Position numbers and translations under genes: made by a program
In this document: positions 26,170 through 35,620 of the stretch, in pieces
Position numbering within the stretch: position 1 is the stretch's first letter
Layout: each line of letters begins with the position of its first letter
Assembly: GCF_900106795.1 (NCBI RefSeq)
Contig: NZ_FNNS01000021.1
Location: 1 to 64,000, forward strand
Source of the DNA: Aequorivita viscosa
GTDB taxonomy: Bacteria > Bacteroidota > Bacteroidia > Flavobacteriales > Flavobacteriaceae
DNA length: 64,000 nt
Direction of reading: 5' to 3'
The notes under the pieces: model-generated
Database searches by the model: none
What the model saw: only the letters and a program-made list of their open reading frames with translations
Told to the model about the DNA's origin: nothing

Positions 26170-27354
26170 ATGAATAAGTTTTTAAAATTAGTTCGTGTAG
26201 AGTTTAAGCGCATTTTTTCAAATGATGTGCTACTTGCCATTTTTTTTGGGGCGCCAATTCTATATGGATTTTTGTTTGGGTATGTGTACCAGCAAGCGAA
26301 AGTTGTGGACTTACCTATTGTAATTATCGATCAAGACCGCAGCCCTACCACCGATAAAATCATTGATGCCTTTGGAGATAATGAAGGATTGTTAGTTAGT
26401 GATGTACGCTACTCAGCTGGAGATATTATAGCAGAAATGCCGACAAAACAATATGCTGCCGTAATTACGCTACCCAGTAATTTTGAAGCCGACGTTTTTC
26501 AAAAAAGACACCCTGAAATCCGAGTGGATTTGAACATGGCCAATATTCTAAACGCCAATACCGCCAGCGTTAACATACAATCTGTTTTAATGACACTAAA
26601 CGCTGGGATGGAAATAGAAGCTCTTAAAAAACAAGGCTTGCATCCAGCTCAAGCTTTCAGTTCGTACGAAAGCTTCAAAATCAATTTCAACAAACTTTAT
26701 AACTCCACTGGGAATTATGTAACTTTTATGTTGCCCGGCTTGTTGGGTGCAATTATGCAACAAATTATTTTCTTGGCAATGGCTTTGGTTTTCTCAAGGG
26801 ATTTTGAAGATGGTTATTTTGGAAAATTGATAAGGGAAAGCAAATCGTCCTTATACCATATCGCACTTAAAGCAACGCCGTTTTTACTGATGCTTCCGTT
26901 AATATGGATGGCCGTCGGTTTATTTTTTCCGTACTTTAATATAGCTGCCAACGTCTTTAACTTCCCAATGTTGGTTTTGGTAACACTATTGACCTTAGCA
27001 TCGATGGCTATTGGAATGTTGTTTTCTATCGCCATCCCGAGTCAGTTAAAAGCTACTGAACTTTTGATGGTAATTTCCACCCCTGCATTTATTTTAAGTG
27101 GTTTCACTTGGCCAACTATGGCAATTCCTTCCGCGATTACAAATATTGCCCAATTCATTCCGCTGACACAGTTTTTAAGTGGATTTAGAAAAGTTGCGTT
27201 CTATGGTGGAAATCTATCTTCTATTAAATCGGAGATAGGAATGTTGTCACTTATAGCAATAGTTTCTTTTGTGTTTATGGTAATTTTGCTTCAGATAAAA
27301 ATTCATCGGTTTGAAAAGAAAAGTAAAACCACAATTGAAGGCATAGAATCGTAA
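26170..27354 (+). CDS. ABC-2 type transporter permease
   Basis: A 394-residue permease of the YhhJ/YbhR type. TM1 is near 20-38 (AIFFGAPILYGFLFGYVY). A large periplasmic loop follows (about 40-185, PIVIIDQDRSPTT), and then five TM helices between about 190 and 385. This is the transport unit of the export system with the TolC and HlyD genes. No ATP-binding subunit gene is present in the operon, so the ATPase must be supplied from elsewhere or is absent. Confidence 0.9.
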   Translation: MNKFLKLVRVEFKRIFSNDVLLAIFFGAPILYGFLFGYVYQQAKVVDLPIVIIDQDRSPTTDKIIDAFGDNEGLLVSDVRYSAGDIIAEMPTKQYAAVITLPSNFEADVFQKRHPEIRVDLNMANILNANTASVNIQSVLMTLNAGMEIEALKKQGLHPAQAFSSYESFKINFNKLYNSTGNYVTFMLPGLLGAIMQQIIFLAMALVFSRDFEDGYFGKLIRESKSSLYHIALKATPFLLMLPLIWMAVGLFFPYFNIAANVFNFPMLVLVTLLTLASMAIGMLFSIAIPSQLKATELLMVISTPAFILSGFTWPTMAIPSAITNIAQFIPLTQFLSGFRKVAFYGGNLSSIKSEIGMLSLIAIVSFVFMVILLQIKIHRFEKKSKTTIEGIES

Positions 27355-27466
27355 GCGAAGTAACACGAGTATAAAAACACAAACAACTTTCAAGAAATTT
27401 TATATCAAAAAACCCTATCTTTCACGAAAGTTTGAAGCCAATAAAAAAATCTTTAAAAATAAAACC

Positions 27467-27844
27467 ATGAAAAACTTAATCTTTCTTTTCGTCTTGGCAT
27501 TATTCACCTCGGCTGTGCAAAGCCAATCATTAACCGAAAAAGAAATTACGGGTACTTGGCAGGTTGTGAGTATTGCCGATGAAGGAACTAACCCTAAGGA
27601 AGCTCAAGAAATGGTTTTTGCTTATATAGACCTTTATCCAGACCATACTTTTCAACTAAGAATGAAAACTGCAAAAGGGCATATAAACACCTTTAAAAAT
27701 GCCACTTGGAGTTTTGACGAAGCTACACAAACTATAACGAACTCAGATGGCCGTTTCCCGATTATTGTTTCAAAAATTAATAGTAAAATAATTTTTGAAC
27801 TGTCTGGAATAGGAATGAAACTTGAAGTTGTAATGCCTATGTAA
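27467..27844 (+). CDS. Secreted lipocalin-like protein
   Basis: A 125-residue exported protein with a signal peptide (about 1-19, ending VQS). The mature part is beta-rich with a GTWQVVSI opening, as in small lipocalin-like domains of Bacteroidota. Function unknown. It follows the export operon after 112 bp and converges on rtcB. Confidence 0.6.
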   Translation: MKNLIFLFVLALFTSAVQSQSLTEKEITGTWQVVSIADEGTNPKEAQEMVFAYIDLYPDHTFQLRMKTAKGHINTFKNATWSFDEATQTITNSDGRFPIIVSKINSKIIFELSGIGMKLEVVMPM

Positions 27845-27866
27845 TTCTTTAGGCTCAAAAAAATAA

Positions 27867-29021
27867 TTACCCTTTTACAACAGCAAGTGGAGTTAATTCT
27901 ACTTTAACCTTAACCAAATCTTCTTGTAAAGCCATTACCTCTTTAATATCCTTATAAGAACTCGGTGCTTCATCCAAATCCTTTTTATGACGAAGCGCAT
28001 GTAGCACGCCCATATCTTTCAACTGAGCGACTTCCTTTTTAAGGTCCAGACTTCTCCGAGCTTCAGCACGGCTCATTACTCGTCCTGCCCCGTGCGAACA
28101 GGAGTTAAAAGAAAGTGGATTCCCTTTTCCTTTTACCAAATAAGAACTTGTTCCCTGAGAACCGGGAATCATCCCCCACTCTCCCTTTTCGGCACGAGTG
28201 GCTCCTTTTCTGTGAACCATCAATTTTTCTCCGAAATGAGTTTCCCAAGCGGCAAAATTATGTGGTTTATTGATAAAGTTTGAAAACTCTACCGATGGCA
28301 CAAACTCCGCAAATGCATCTTTTACTCGTTCCATCATCAACTTTCGGTTTTGTAAAGCAAACTCGATGCAGTAATTCATTTCTTTGAAGTAATTATCGTA
28401 TTCTACTGTTCCCCGTAGAAAATATGACAAATCCTTAGGTACATCATCGCCTCGTTTTTTAGTTTCTTTCACTGCTTCTTTATGGTAGTGGTTGGCTACA
28501 GTATATCCAATGTTTCGCGATCCAGAATGCACCATAATCCAAATATATCCATCAGAGCCTTTTTGAATTTCAATAAAATGATTTCCACCGCCCAAGGTTC
28601 CCACTTGATATCTTCCTCTCTCATATTCTTTAGAAACAATCGGCAAATCCTCCTTCAATTCTGGCATCCATGTATCATCTTGTTTTTCTTTGTGATGGTT
28701 AAACCCAACAGGTACAGTTTCTCTGATTCTGCTCATTATCTTCTTTAAGTCATCCAAATCCACTTCCGTCAGATTGGTTCTTAAAGAACACATACCACAC
28801 CCAATATCCACGCCAACCGCATTTGGAATAATGGCATCTTTAGTGGCCAAAATTCCGCCAATAGGCATTCCATACCCTTGATGGGAATCGGGCATAATGG
28901 CGATATGCCTAAACGCAATTTCCAAATTAGCCAAGTCCTTCGCCTGCTGAAGGGCGCCTTCTTCAAGTTCATCCAACCACAATTTGATTGGAATCCGCTC
29001 TGTTTCAATTTTCTGTATCAT
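27867..29021 (-). CDS. rtcB: RtcB family RNA ligase
   Basis: A 384-residue RtcB-family protein, shorter than typical E. coli-type RtcB (about 408). It has VGVDIGCGMCSLRTN (Asp and Cys metal ligands), GGGNHFIEIQ, VHSGSRNIGY and SCSHGAGRVMSR, which hold the metal ligands and the guanylylated His. The family joins 3'-phosphate and 5'-OH RNA ends using GTP and Mn2+, in RNA repair or tRNA splicing. I chose the ATG at 29021; an in-frame start at 29084 adds 21 unconserved residues. No archease or RtcA gene is nearby. Confidence 0.9.
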   Translation of the reverse strand: MIQKIETERIPIKLWLDELEEGALQQAKDLANLEIAFRHIAIMPDSHQGYGMPIGGILATKDAIIPNAVGVDIGCGMCSLRTNLTEVDLDDLKKIMSRIRETVPVGFNHHKEKQDDTWMPELKEDLPIVSKEYERGRYQVGTLGGGNHFIEIQKGSDGYIWIMVHSGSRNIGYTVANHYHKEAVKETKKRGDDVPKDLSYFLRGTVEYDNYFKEMNYCIEFALQNRKLMMERVKDAFAEFVPSVEFSNFINKPHNFAAWETHFGEKLMVHRKGATRAEKGEWGMIPGSQGTSSYLVKGKGNPLSFNSCSHGAGRVMSRAEARRSLDLKKEVAQLKDMGVLHALRHKKDLDEAPSSYKDIKEVMALQEDLVKVKVELTPLAVVKG

Positions 29022-29326
29022 AAATTTAATATACGAATGTTTTAGACTAAAAACAAGCCTGTAAAATAGGCGTAAGTCCACCATTCAGACAAGTTCGAGA
29101 TGATGTGTTTTTATTTAGTTTGGAGCCTTTGTGCCACCGCGAATTGCACTAACCCACCGGACGGACAGGTTTACACGAAATTGTTTTTTTCTGAAAAAGG
29201 TGGCGTAACCTGTGCGTCTGAGATTTCACAAGTGTGACAGATCTTCAGTCTGCTATGATTGTCATTTTACAGAAACCAAAAAGAGATTACGAGGCCTATT
29301 CGATTAATTTTAAAAAACTAAAGGAA

Positions 29327-29427
29327 TTTGGCTAAAGCCATTATCGTATTCCGCTAATAACCTATGAATAACCACGGCGCTTTAGTCCGTGGATAAAAAG
29401 TGAGCACACGCATTGGCTTTAGCCAAA
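29327..29427. repeat. REP-like element with perfect terminal inverted repeats
   Basis: TTTGGCTAAAGCCA (29327-29340) and TGGCTTTAGCCAAA (29414-29427) are exact reverse complements, and each is itself palindromic. Between them lies a second palindrome with arms CCACGG (29372-29377) and CCGTGG (29387-29392). The layout resembles REP-type or small non-autonomous elements of Bacteroidota. Confidence 0.65.
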
Positions 29428-29574
29428 CCAGTTTACGCGGTGGAAGAGGGCACGATTTCTAGACTATTTCTCAAACTCATGAATTATAAATCTCTAAGTT
29501 TCCAAACACCTCAACTCATCACCCTCTACCGAACCACCAATAACGGCATTCTTCTATTTCTGATCAACAAATCG

Positions 29575-29607
29575 TTGGTCACACTTCCCTATTCCTTTGT
29601 ACCTTTG
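29575..29607 (+). promoter_or_regulatory. Promoter of the DUF6503 gene
   Basis: A -33 TTG at 29575-29577 and a -7 box TACCTTTG at 29600-29607 are separated by 22 bp, within the Bacteroidota range. The leader to ATG 29624 is about 11 bases. Confidence 0.6.
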
Positions 29608-29623
29608 AGAAAATTCAAATTCC

Positions 29624-30358
29624 ATGAGGTATTTACCAATTCTACTACTCTTTCTTATTTCGTGTAAACAAGAAACCAAAAATCTTTCTGCTCAACAAAT
29701 TATTGATAAAGCAATTGAAAATGCGGGAGGCGGCTTATATGAAAGCTCTGCTATCCAATTTACTTTTCGCGATATTCAATATACAAGTCGCCGAAATAAT
29801 GGAATTTTCCAACTCACCCGAAGTTTCAAAGATTCCTTGGGCGAAGTAAAAGATGTGCTTACCAATTCGGGCTTTAATCGATATAGGGATTCTGAAATAG
29901 TAAGCTTAACCGACTCAATAACCACTTTATATTCCAATGCTGTAAATTCGGTTCATTATTTTGTACAATTACCGTATGTATTGAACGATGATGCGGTTCA
30001 AAAAGAACTGGTTGGCGAAACCGAAATTAATGGTAAGAAATATTACAATATTGAGGTCACATTTAAACAAGAAGGCGGTGGTACAGACCATGACGATGTT
30101 TATATGTATTGGATCAATAAAGAAGATTTTACCCTAGATTATTTCGCATATAAATTTTACACGAATAAGGGTGGTATTCGCTTTAGGGAAGCATATAACC
30201 AAAGAACCATTGGCGGACTTCGTTTTGCAGATTACAGGAATTACAAAACTGAACCTTGGGAATCTGTAGATTTAAAAAATTTGGGTGAATTGTTTGAAAC
30301 AGGGAAACTCGAACTGCTTTCAGATATTAAAACGGAAGATATTTTGGTGGAAAACTAA
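29624..30358 (+). CDS. DUF6503 family lipoprotein
   Basis: A 244-residue lipoprotein with lipobox LISC (Cys about residue 14). The body has the DUF6503 pattern seen in Flavobacteriaceae: an N-terminal AQQIIDKAIENAGGG helix, a beta-rich centre (VHYFVQLPYVLND, YYNIEVTF) and GGIRFREAYNQRTIGGLRFADYRNY. The fold recalls lipoprotein-carrier (LolA/LolB-like) half barrels. Function unknown. It converges on the AI-2E family gene. Confidence 0.75.
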   Translation: MRYLPILLLFLISCKQETKNLSAQQIIDKAIENAGGGLYESSAIQFTFRDIQYTSRRNNGIFQLTRSFKDSLGEVKDVLTNSGFNRYRDSEIVSLTDSITTLYSNAVNSVHYFVQLPYVLNDDAVQKELVGETEINGKKYYNIEVTFKQEGGGTDHDDVYMYWINKEDFTLDYFAYKFYTNKGGIRFREAYNQRTIGGLRFADYRNYKTEPWESVDLKNLGELFETGKLELLSDIKTEDILVEN

Positions 30359-30399
30359 ACATTGAATTGAAATTTAAAGACTTTTTTAATCCCTTAATT

Positions 30400-31437
30400 T
30401 CAACTGTCCTCTTTTTTACCAATTAAATGGGCGTAGGCCTCCATTCCGTTAGTGCGCTCAAATAAAACCTTTAGAACTCCAATTATTGGTAATGAAATGA
30501 TAGCTCCCACCATTCCCCATAAGGTTGAAAACAAAATAACCCCGAATACTGTTGTAAACGGATTTAGGTTAATTTCCTCGCCAATGATCCAAGGAGTAAG
30601 GATATAATTTTCAATGAGTTGCGCAGCTGCAATTACACCAATAACGATGAGTGCTGGGGTTGTCCCGGAATATAAAAACGCCAAAACAACCGCAATACCA
30701 CCGCCAATAAGGTTTCCGACATACGGAATTATTGAAAATAAAGCTGCGAATAGGGCTAAAAAGAGCGCATAAGGAACAGACCCTAAAGTAAAACCAAGAT
30801 AATAAATAGCGAATAGAAACAACATTATTTTACCCTTTCCGAGTAAATAGCTACTAATAATTTTTGAAGAATTACTTAAAAGATAACCCATCGATTCTGG
30901 CTGTGAAGTTAGCTTCTTAAAAAACCCGATGAACATTTTTTTCTGCATCAGGAGCAAAATAATATATATAAAAATGATAAACGATTGGGATAATAAAGTC
31001 ATTACACTCGCTAAAAACGAACTTGCCAAGCCCTCTGCCTTTTGAACTAACCGCTTATTATTTTCAATGTAGTTTTGGTAATCCCAGTTCAATCGCTCGT
31101 TTGCCCATTGTGATAGGTTGTTCAGTTTTTCGCTGGCTTTATCTTTAATCGTAGGCCACTCTCCAGCAATATTATTTAACTGCGAACCTATTAACCAAGA
31201 GAGCAACAAAAAAATTATTAGCATTAAAAGCACAGACAACGTAATAGACAACCAGTTGGGCATTCCCCATTGTTTAAATTTCTGGGTGGGCTTGTCCAGT
31301 AATATTGCAACAATAGCAGCAACTAGCAATGGCAAAATAAGGCTGGCACCTACATAACATACGGTGAGCACTCCCCCTACAATTAAAAGGGATTTTATTA
31401 AATAACTTCCTGAAATGGCTATTTTGGATACGCTCAA
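30400..31437 (-). CDS. AI-2E family membrane protein
   Basis: A 345-residue polytopic protein with about eight helices (for example LIVGGVLTVCYVGASLILPLL near 15-35). A central amphipathic stretch (85-140) and the conserved PYVGNLIGGGIAVVLAF segment near 238-254 fit the family. Members act as transporters of diverse solutes, including the autoinducer-2 exporter TqsA and sodium/proton exchangers, so the substrate stays open. Confidence 0.88.
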   Translation of the reverse strand: MSVSKIAISGSYLIKSLLIVGGVLTVCYVGASLILPLLVAAIVAILLDKPTQKFKQWGMPNWLSITLSVLLMLIIFLLLSWLIGSQLNNIAGEWPTIKDKASEKLNNLSQWANERLNWDYQNYIENNKRLVQKAEGLASSFLASVMTLLSQSFIIFIYIILLLMQKKMFIGFFKKLTSQPESMGYLLSNSSKIISSYLLGKGKIMLFLFAIYYLGFTLGSVPYALFLALFAALFSIIPYVGNLIGGGIAVVLAFLYSGTTPALIVIGVIAAAQLIENYILTPWIIGEEINLNPFTTVFGVILFSTLWGMVGAIISLPIIGVLKVLFERTNGMEAYAHLIGKKEDS

Positions 31438-31625
31438 AGTAGAATTTTTATATGAGATTTAGAATAACACCTCGCTGTACGTAAAGTTAACGGAAAATTG
31501 TGGAAACTGTTCAATTTATTGTTGACTGATTTAGCGTAATTAGTATTTTATACAAATATGTGCGAGTGGACGTAAATGTAAAGACTCTTTCATTTTTTTG
31601 ATTAATACATCGCAATTAAACTGAT

Positions 31626-33161
31626 TTAAAAATTATCTGGGTTCTTAATTATCTCGTGGGCTCTTTTAATATGCGCTTCCATAGTATCAGGTTTTATCTT
31701 CTCCAAAAGGTTCATCATCATACTCATTCTCTGGTTATTTTTAAAATGTTCCCTTTTTTCTTTTAGAAAATTCCAATAAAGTGAATTGAACGGACAGGCC
31801 TTTTCTCCTGTTTTTTCATTCACGTTATATTTACAAGATTTACAATAATTGCTCATTTTATTGATGTAACTCCCGCTAGAAATATACGGTTTGGTAGCGA
31901 CGATTCCACCATCTGCATATTGGCTCATCCCCCTGGTATTGGGCATTTCTACCCATTCTATTGCATCTATATAAATTCCTAAGTACCAAGCATCAACCTC
32001 ATCGGGATGAATTTGTGTGAGCAGGGCAAAATTTCCTGTAATCATTAACCGCTGTATGTGATGGGCGTAGGCATTGTCTAAACTTTGCGTAATGGCATTG
32101 TGCAAGCAATTCATTTTGGTTTTACCGGTCCAAAAAAAGTCGGGTAGTTTATGCTGATTTTCAAGTTTGTTTAGGCCACTATAATCGGGCATTTTCATCC
32201 AATAAATTCCGCGCATATATTCCCGCCAACCCAAAATCTGCCTAACAAAACCCTCTACTTGCGAAATATCTATTTCAGGTTTTCTAGCGTAATACGTTTC
32301 AATCACTTTGCTTACAACCTCTTGAGGAGAAAGCATTTTTGTATTCATTGAAAAAGAAAGTCTTGAATGAAATAAAAACGCTTGATCGGTATGCAGTGCG
32401 TCTTGATAATCGCCAAAATGAATTAACAAATTATCGCAAAAGTAATTTAGAACTTTTAGGCTGTCTGCTCGTGATGTAGGCCAATTAAAGGACTTTGCAT
32501 CAATACTTCCAATGGTTATAATTTCTTGCTGTTCAATCTGTTTTACAATTGAAGAAACATCTTTCCGGAAACCCCTCTCGTGCGGAATTTCTGGTTTGCC
32601 ATTCCATTTTTTTCGATTGCTTTTATCAAAATTCCACTTGCCACCTTCGGGGTTTTTATCAGTTTCCATTAAAACTTCGTGCTTCTTTCGCATATCCCGA
32701 TAAAAATACTCCATTGTCATTTCCTTCTTTCCTTTGTAGAAATCGGCCATCTCTGTGCGGGTGGTGTAGAAATGTTCTGTATCAAACGCTTCACTTTCAA
32801 TTTTTAGGTTATCACAGAATTTTTTGATTTGTAGGTCTAAGCGATATTCATCGGGCAATTGATATTCAAATTTTTCAATGCTATGTTTTTCGATTAAAAA
32901 ATTAAGGTTTTCAACTAAATCCTGCTTGTTTGCTTCTGAATCTATTTCATAATAAACAACTTGATGACCGTTGTTTTTAAGGTGTTCGTAAAAATTGCGC
33001 ATTGCAGCAAAAAACCCTACTATTTTTTGAATATGATGGGTTGCATAATCGGTTTCCTGACGCATTTCAGCAATAAAATAAAGGGTATCCCTTTCGGTAT
33101 TTGAATACCAAGAATGTTTGTGATTTAGTTGGTCTCCTAGAATGAGTCGTAGTTTTTTCAT
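31626..33161 (-). CDS. Fe-S cluster photolyase (prokaryotic 6-4 / FeS-BCP type)
   Basis: A 511-residue protein of the iron-sulfur bacterial cryptochrome/photolyase class. It starts with KLRLILGDQLNHKHSW, typical of the PhrB-like N-terminal domain. The FAD domain contains GWREYMRGIYW and AHHIQRLMITGNFALL. Four cysteines, C352, C440, C443 and C456, have the same spacing as the 4Fe-4S ligands I recall for Agrobacterium PhrB (C350, C438, C441, C454). It would repair UV 6-4 photoproducts using blue light. It lies 24 bp downstream of the CRY-DASH-like gene on the same strand. Confidence 0.92.
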   Translation of the reverse strand: MKKLRLILGDQLNHKHSWYSNTERDTLYFIAEMRQETDYATHHIQKIVGFFAAMRNFYEHLKNNGHQVVYYEIDSEANKQDLVENLNFLIEKHSIEKFEYQLPDEYRLDLQIKKFCDNLKIESEAFDTEHFYTTRTEMADFYKGKKEMTMEYFYRDMRKKHEVLMETDKNPEGGKWNFDKSNRKKWNGKPEIPHERGFRKDVSSIVKQIEQQEIITIGSIDAKSFNWPTSRADSLKVLNYFCDNLLIHFGDYQDALHTDQAFLFHSRLSFSMNTKMLSPQEVVSKVIETYYARKPEIDISQVEGFVRQILGWREYMRGIYWMKMPDYSGLNKLENQHKLPDFFWTGKTKMNCLHNAITQSLDNAYAHHIQRLMITGNFALLTQIHPDEVDAWYLGIYIDAIEWVEMPNTRGMSQYADGGIVATKPYISSGSYINKMSNYCKSCKYNVNEKTGEKACPFNSLYWNFLKEKREHFKNNQRMSMMMNLLEKIKPDTMEAHIKRAHEIIKNPDNF

Positions 33162-33185
33162 TTAATTTTCTGTTGAAAAAGAAGT

Positions 33186-34490
33186 TTATTTCTTCCAGGT
33201 TTTTTGATAAGTCCCATCAGCATCGTAACGTTCTGCTTGTTTTTTAATGTTAAACTTGCGGTCTCGCGGGTCATTGCCCACACCACTATTGTACATCCAG
33301 TTGCCCCAATTGCTATGCACATCATAATCTACAAGCATACTTTCAAAATAGGCTGCACCAATGCGCCAATCCTGCAACAATTCTTTTGCCCAAAAGCTAT
33401 TTACATTTTGTCGTCCGCGATTGCTCATAAAACCGGTCGCCGCAATTTCTTTCATGTTGGCATTTACAAAAGGTTCCTCCAAATCACCTTCAATCCACTT
33501 TTTAAGTATACTGGGGTCGCTGTTCCATTCTAAATTTTTCTGGGAAATACCTTTTAACTGAAAAATTTTAGATCCGTGTTTAAGCGATACGTATTTAAAA
33601 TAATCACGCCAAAGTAATTCGAAGATTAGCCAATAAGTACTTTGGTTTGCTACTATTTCTTTCTCGAATCTTTTTACTTCTTCATAAATGAATCTTGGTG
33701 AAACACTGCCGTTTGCGAGCCAAGCTGAAAATTTGGAACTATAATCGGTGCCCAACAGCCCATTTCTTGTTTCTTTATATTCTTCTAAATTTTTTGTTTC
33801 CCAAAAGTATTCTTGTAGACGTTGTAATGCAGCATCTTCGCCTCCGGAAAATGGAAATGCAGAACGTGGATCTATTTCAAAATCTTCAAGTCCTAAGTCA
33901 TTTAGTGTAGGAATTTTGGTGCGATTTTCAATAAGGTTGTTTTCTTGCTTAACTTCAGGATTTTCTTCACAATTTCGAACCTTCGCATTTGCTTCTATCT
34001 TATTTCTGAAATTGGTAAATACTTCTGGGATTTCTGAAAAGTCATTATATGGAATATCGTCTGGATGAAATAAAAACTGATCATACGTTTCAATAAAGGC
34101 GCAACCTTTAAGTAATTGCTGCAGGTTTTTGTAAACGGCAACTTCTTCAGAAGTCCATTCGCGTTGAGAATAAATGGTTTCAACCGTATACTCTTCAACA
34201 AGCTGAGGCAAAACAACTTCTGGCTTATCGTGATATACCGAAAGACTAACATTAAGTTTTTGAAGATTCTTACGAAGATTTTCAACTGTTTCAATTAAAA
34301 ATTTAGCTCTGAATTTTTCAGTCTTTTTAAAACCATATTCCGTGGTTTCAAAATGTCGTGGGTCAAAGCAATATACTCCAATTACCTTTTCATTTTCATT
34401 TACAGCTTTTAAAAGCGAATGGTTGTCGTGCACCCTAAGATCCTTGGTAAACCAAATTAAGGCTGTAGATTGTTTTTGTTTTTCAGGCAT
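33186..34490 (-). CDS. CRY-DASH-type cryptochrome/photolyase
   Basis: A 434-residue cryptochrome of the DASH group. The N-terminal antenna domain starts [13 protein letters not shown]. The C-terminal FAD domain includes [38 protein letters not shown] and [13 protein letters not shown]. Such proteins repair cyclobutane dimers in single-stranded DNA or act as light receptors. Its ATG at 34490 lies inside the preceding DUF2256 gene (34-bp overlap), and the Fe-S photolyase follows after 24 bp, indicating one transcript. Confidence 0.93.
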   Translation of the reverse strand: MPEKQKQSTALIWFTKDLRVHDNHSLLKAVNENEKVIGVYCFDPRHFETTEYGFKKTEKFRAKFLIETVENLRKNLQKLNVSLSVYHDKPEVVLPQLVEEYTVETIYSQREWTSEEVAVYKNLQQLLKGCAFIETYDQFLFHPDDIPYNDFSEIPEVFTNFRNKIEANAKVRNCEENPEVKQENNLIENRTKIPTLNDLGLEDFEIDPRSAFPFSGGEDAALQRLQEYFWETKNLEEYKETRNGLLGTDYSSKFSAWLANGSVSPRFIYEEVKRFEKEIVANQSTYWLIFELLWRDYFKYVSLKHGSKIFQLKGISQKNLEWNSDPSILKKWIEGDLEEPFVNANMKEIAATGFMSNRGRQNVNSFWAKELLQDWRIGAAYFESMLVDYDVHSNWGNWMYNSGVGNDPRDRKFNIKKQAERYDADGTYQKTWKK

Positions 34491-34603
34491 TTTTTACTAC
34501 AATATATTACGTTTTCCCAATCCCGTTCCCATTTTTTTCGCCAAGAGAATGTAAATCCGCAAGTAGGACAAGTTTTCTGTGGAAGATTATATTTTTTATT
34601 CAT
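34457..34603 (-). CDS. DUF2256 zinc-finger mini-protein
   Basis: A 48-residue protein read by hand from ATG 34603 to TAA at 34457. It opens [16 protein letters not shown] and continues with [19 protein letters not shown] and SKKC. The two CxxC-like pairs (CPTC and CSKKC) suggest a single zinc finger. This matches the DUF2256 family, often found beside or fused to cryptochromes. It lies between the YdjM-like gene (12 bp) and the CRY-DASH gene, which it overlaps by 34 bp. Function unknown; a role with the photolyases is inferred from context. Confidence 0.9.
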   Translation of the reverse strand: MNKKYNLPQKTCPTCGFTFSWRKKWERDWENVIYCSKKCLKNKNNLQP

Positions 34604-34615
34604 GGCATGCTAAGC

Positions 34616-35611
34616 CTAATTTCCTTTAATCCGTTTCCATAGGTCTGACAAAAGCCTTTTTGCTTCACTCCTGTCTTTAGGTTCTTCAGTAACAATTATC
34701 TGGTCATCAACTTTATCCAATCTAAAACTGAAAGCAAATTTTCCAACACTTTGGTCTACGCTCATCATCCCAAAACGTAGGTCATTTAGATAGATTCCGT
34801 CGTTCTTTTCTGAAACGGTATACCAACCTTGCGTAATTCCGATAAGTTGTTGCACTTTATCTTCATCTGCCAAATCTCCTAAGGCTTCGTGATTTTTTGG
34901 ATGTGGGAAAAACTGTATGGGTTTGGTGTCGAAAAATGAATAATCGCCTATTAAAAAAGCGTCTTCAGTTTCAATATTTGCTGTCCATAATATTGTGTTA
35001 AACGGACTTGGTTTTGTTTGTATTTTAGAATACGCAATGTTTTGGGTTTGTAGCGCGTCTTTAAATTTAAAATAAGTAATTCCCTTTAAAACAATGGTTA
35101 GCACCATATAACAACTACTTACAATTAACCCCAGATTATTGAATTTTCGTCTTTTTATACTGCCGCGTTTCTGAAGCATTGCCAATATCAAAAATGTGAG
35201 AAATGGCAAGGTGTAAAGTGGGTCGATTACGAAAATATTTTTAAACGCCAGCCGAATATCCAAAGGCCAAAAAAGCTGTGTTCCCCACGTTGTATGTGCG
35301 TCTAACATTGGATGTGTGACGAAACACAGAAACCAAAACAAAAACCATTCGTTCAGGCTCGCTCGCTTATCCCAGAGCGAGAGCATCCAAGCGAATAATA
35401 AACCAAAACTTACTGAGAAAAAGATAGAATGTGTAAATCCGCGGTGAATTTCTAATGCGTTAACAGTATCTGTAAAATGACTTGAAAGCACGTCCAAATC
35501 TGGGATGGTGCCAGCAATCGCACCCAAAACCATGGCTTTATTGCCAATTTTTTTTCCTAAAACCGCTTCTCCAACAGCAGCGCCTAAAACAATTTGTGTG
35601 ACTGAATCCAT
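34616..35611 (-). CDS. YdjM/DUF457-type membrane metal-dependent hydrolase
   Basis: A 331-residue membrane protein with the signature DSVTQIVLGAAVGEAVLG, GAIAGTIPDLDVL and HRGFTHSIFF at the N-terminus and THPMLDAHTTWG near residue 100. The His and Asp residues of these motifs are the proposed metal site. Four or five TM helices follow; the C-terminal 150 residues are soluble. The family is related to the LexA-regulated E. coli YdjM. It begins 9 bp after the MutS-like gene and ends 12 bp before the DUF2256 gene. Confidence 0.85.
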   Translation of the reverse strand: MDSVTQIVLGAAVGEAVLGKKIGNKAMVLGAIAGTIPDLDVLSSHFTDTVNALEIHRGFTHSIFFSVSFGLLFAWMLSLWDKRASLNEWFLFWFLCFVTHPMLDAHTTWGTQLFWPLDIRLAFKNIFVIDPLYTLPFLTFLILAMLQKRGSIKRRKFNNLGLIVSSCYMVLTIVLKGITYFKFKDALQTQNIAYSKIQTKPSPFNTILWTANIETEDAFLIGDYSFFDTKPIQFFPHPKNHEALGDLADEDKVQQLIGITQGWYTVSEKNDGIYLNDLRFGMMSVDQSVGKFAFSFRLDKVDDQIIVTEEPKDRSEAKRLLSDLWKRIKGN

Positions 35612-35620
35612 TCTAAAAAG

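Larger units (their letters stand above)
29022..29623. other. 602-bp intergenic region with REP-like element and promoter
   Basis: No convincing gene is seen. It holds the palindromic element at 29327-29427, a fragment of a dispersed intergenic phrase at 29124-29140, and the promoter of the DUF6503 gene at 29575-29607. An open frame at 29413-29667 runs through the element and overlaps the start of the next gene, and looks spurious. Confidence 0.6.

Noticed and set aside
29413-29667. Plus-strand 84-codon frame before DUF6503
   Set aside because: It runs through the REP-like element, overlaps the next gene start and has no recognisable family.
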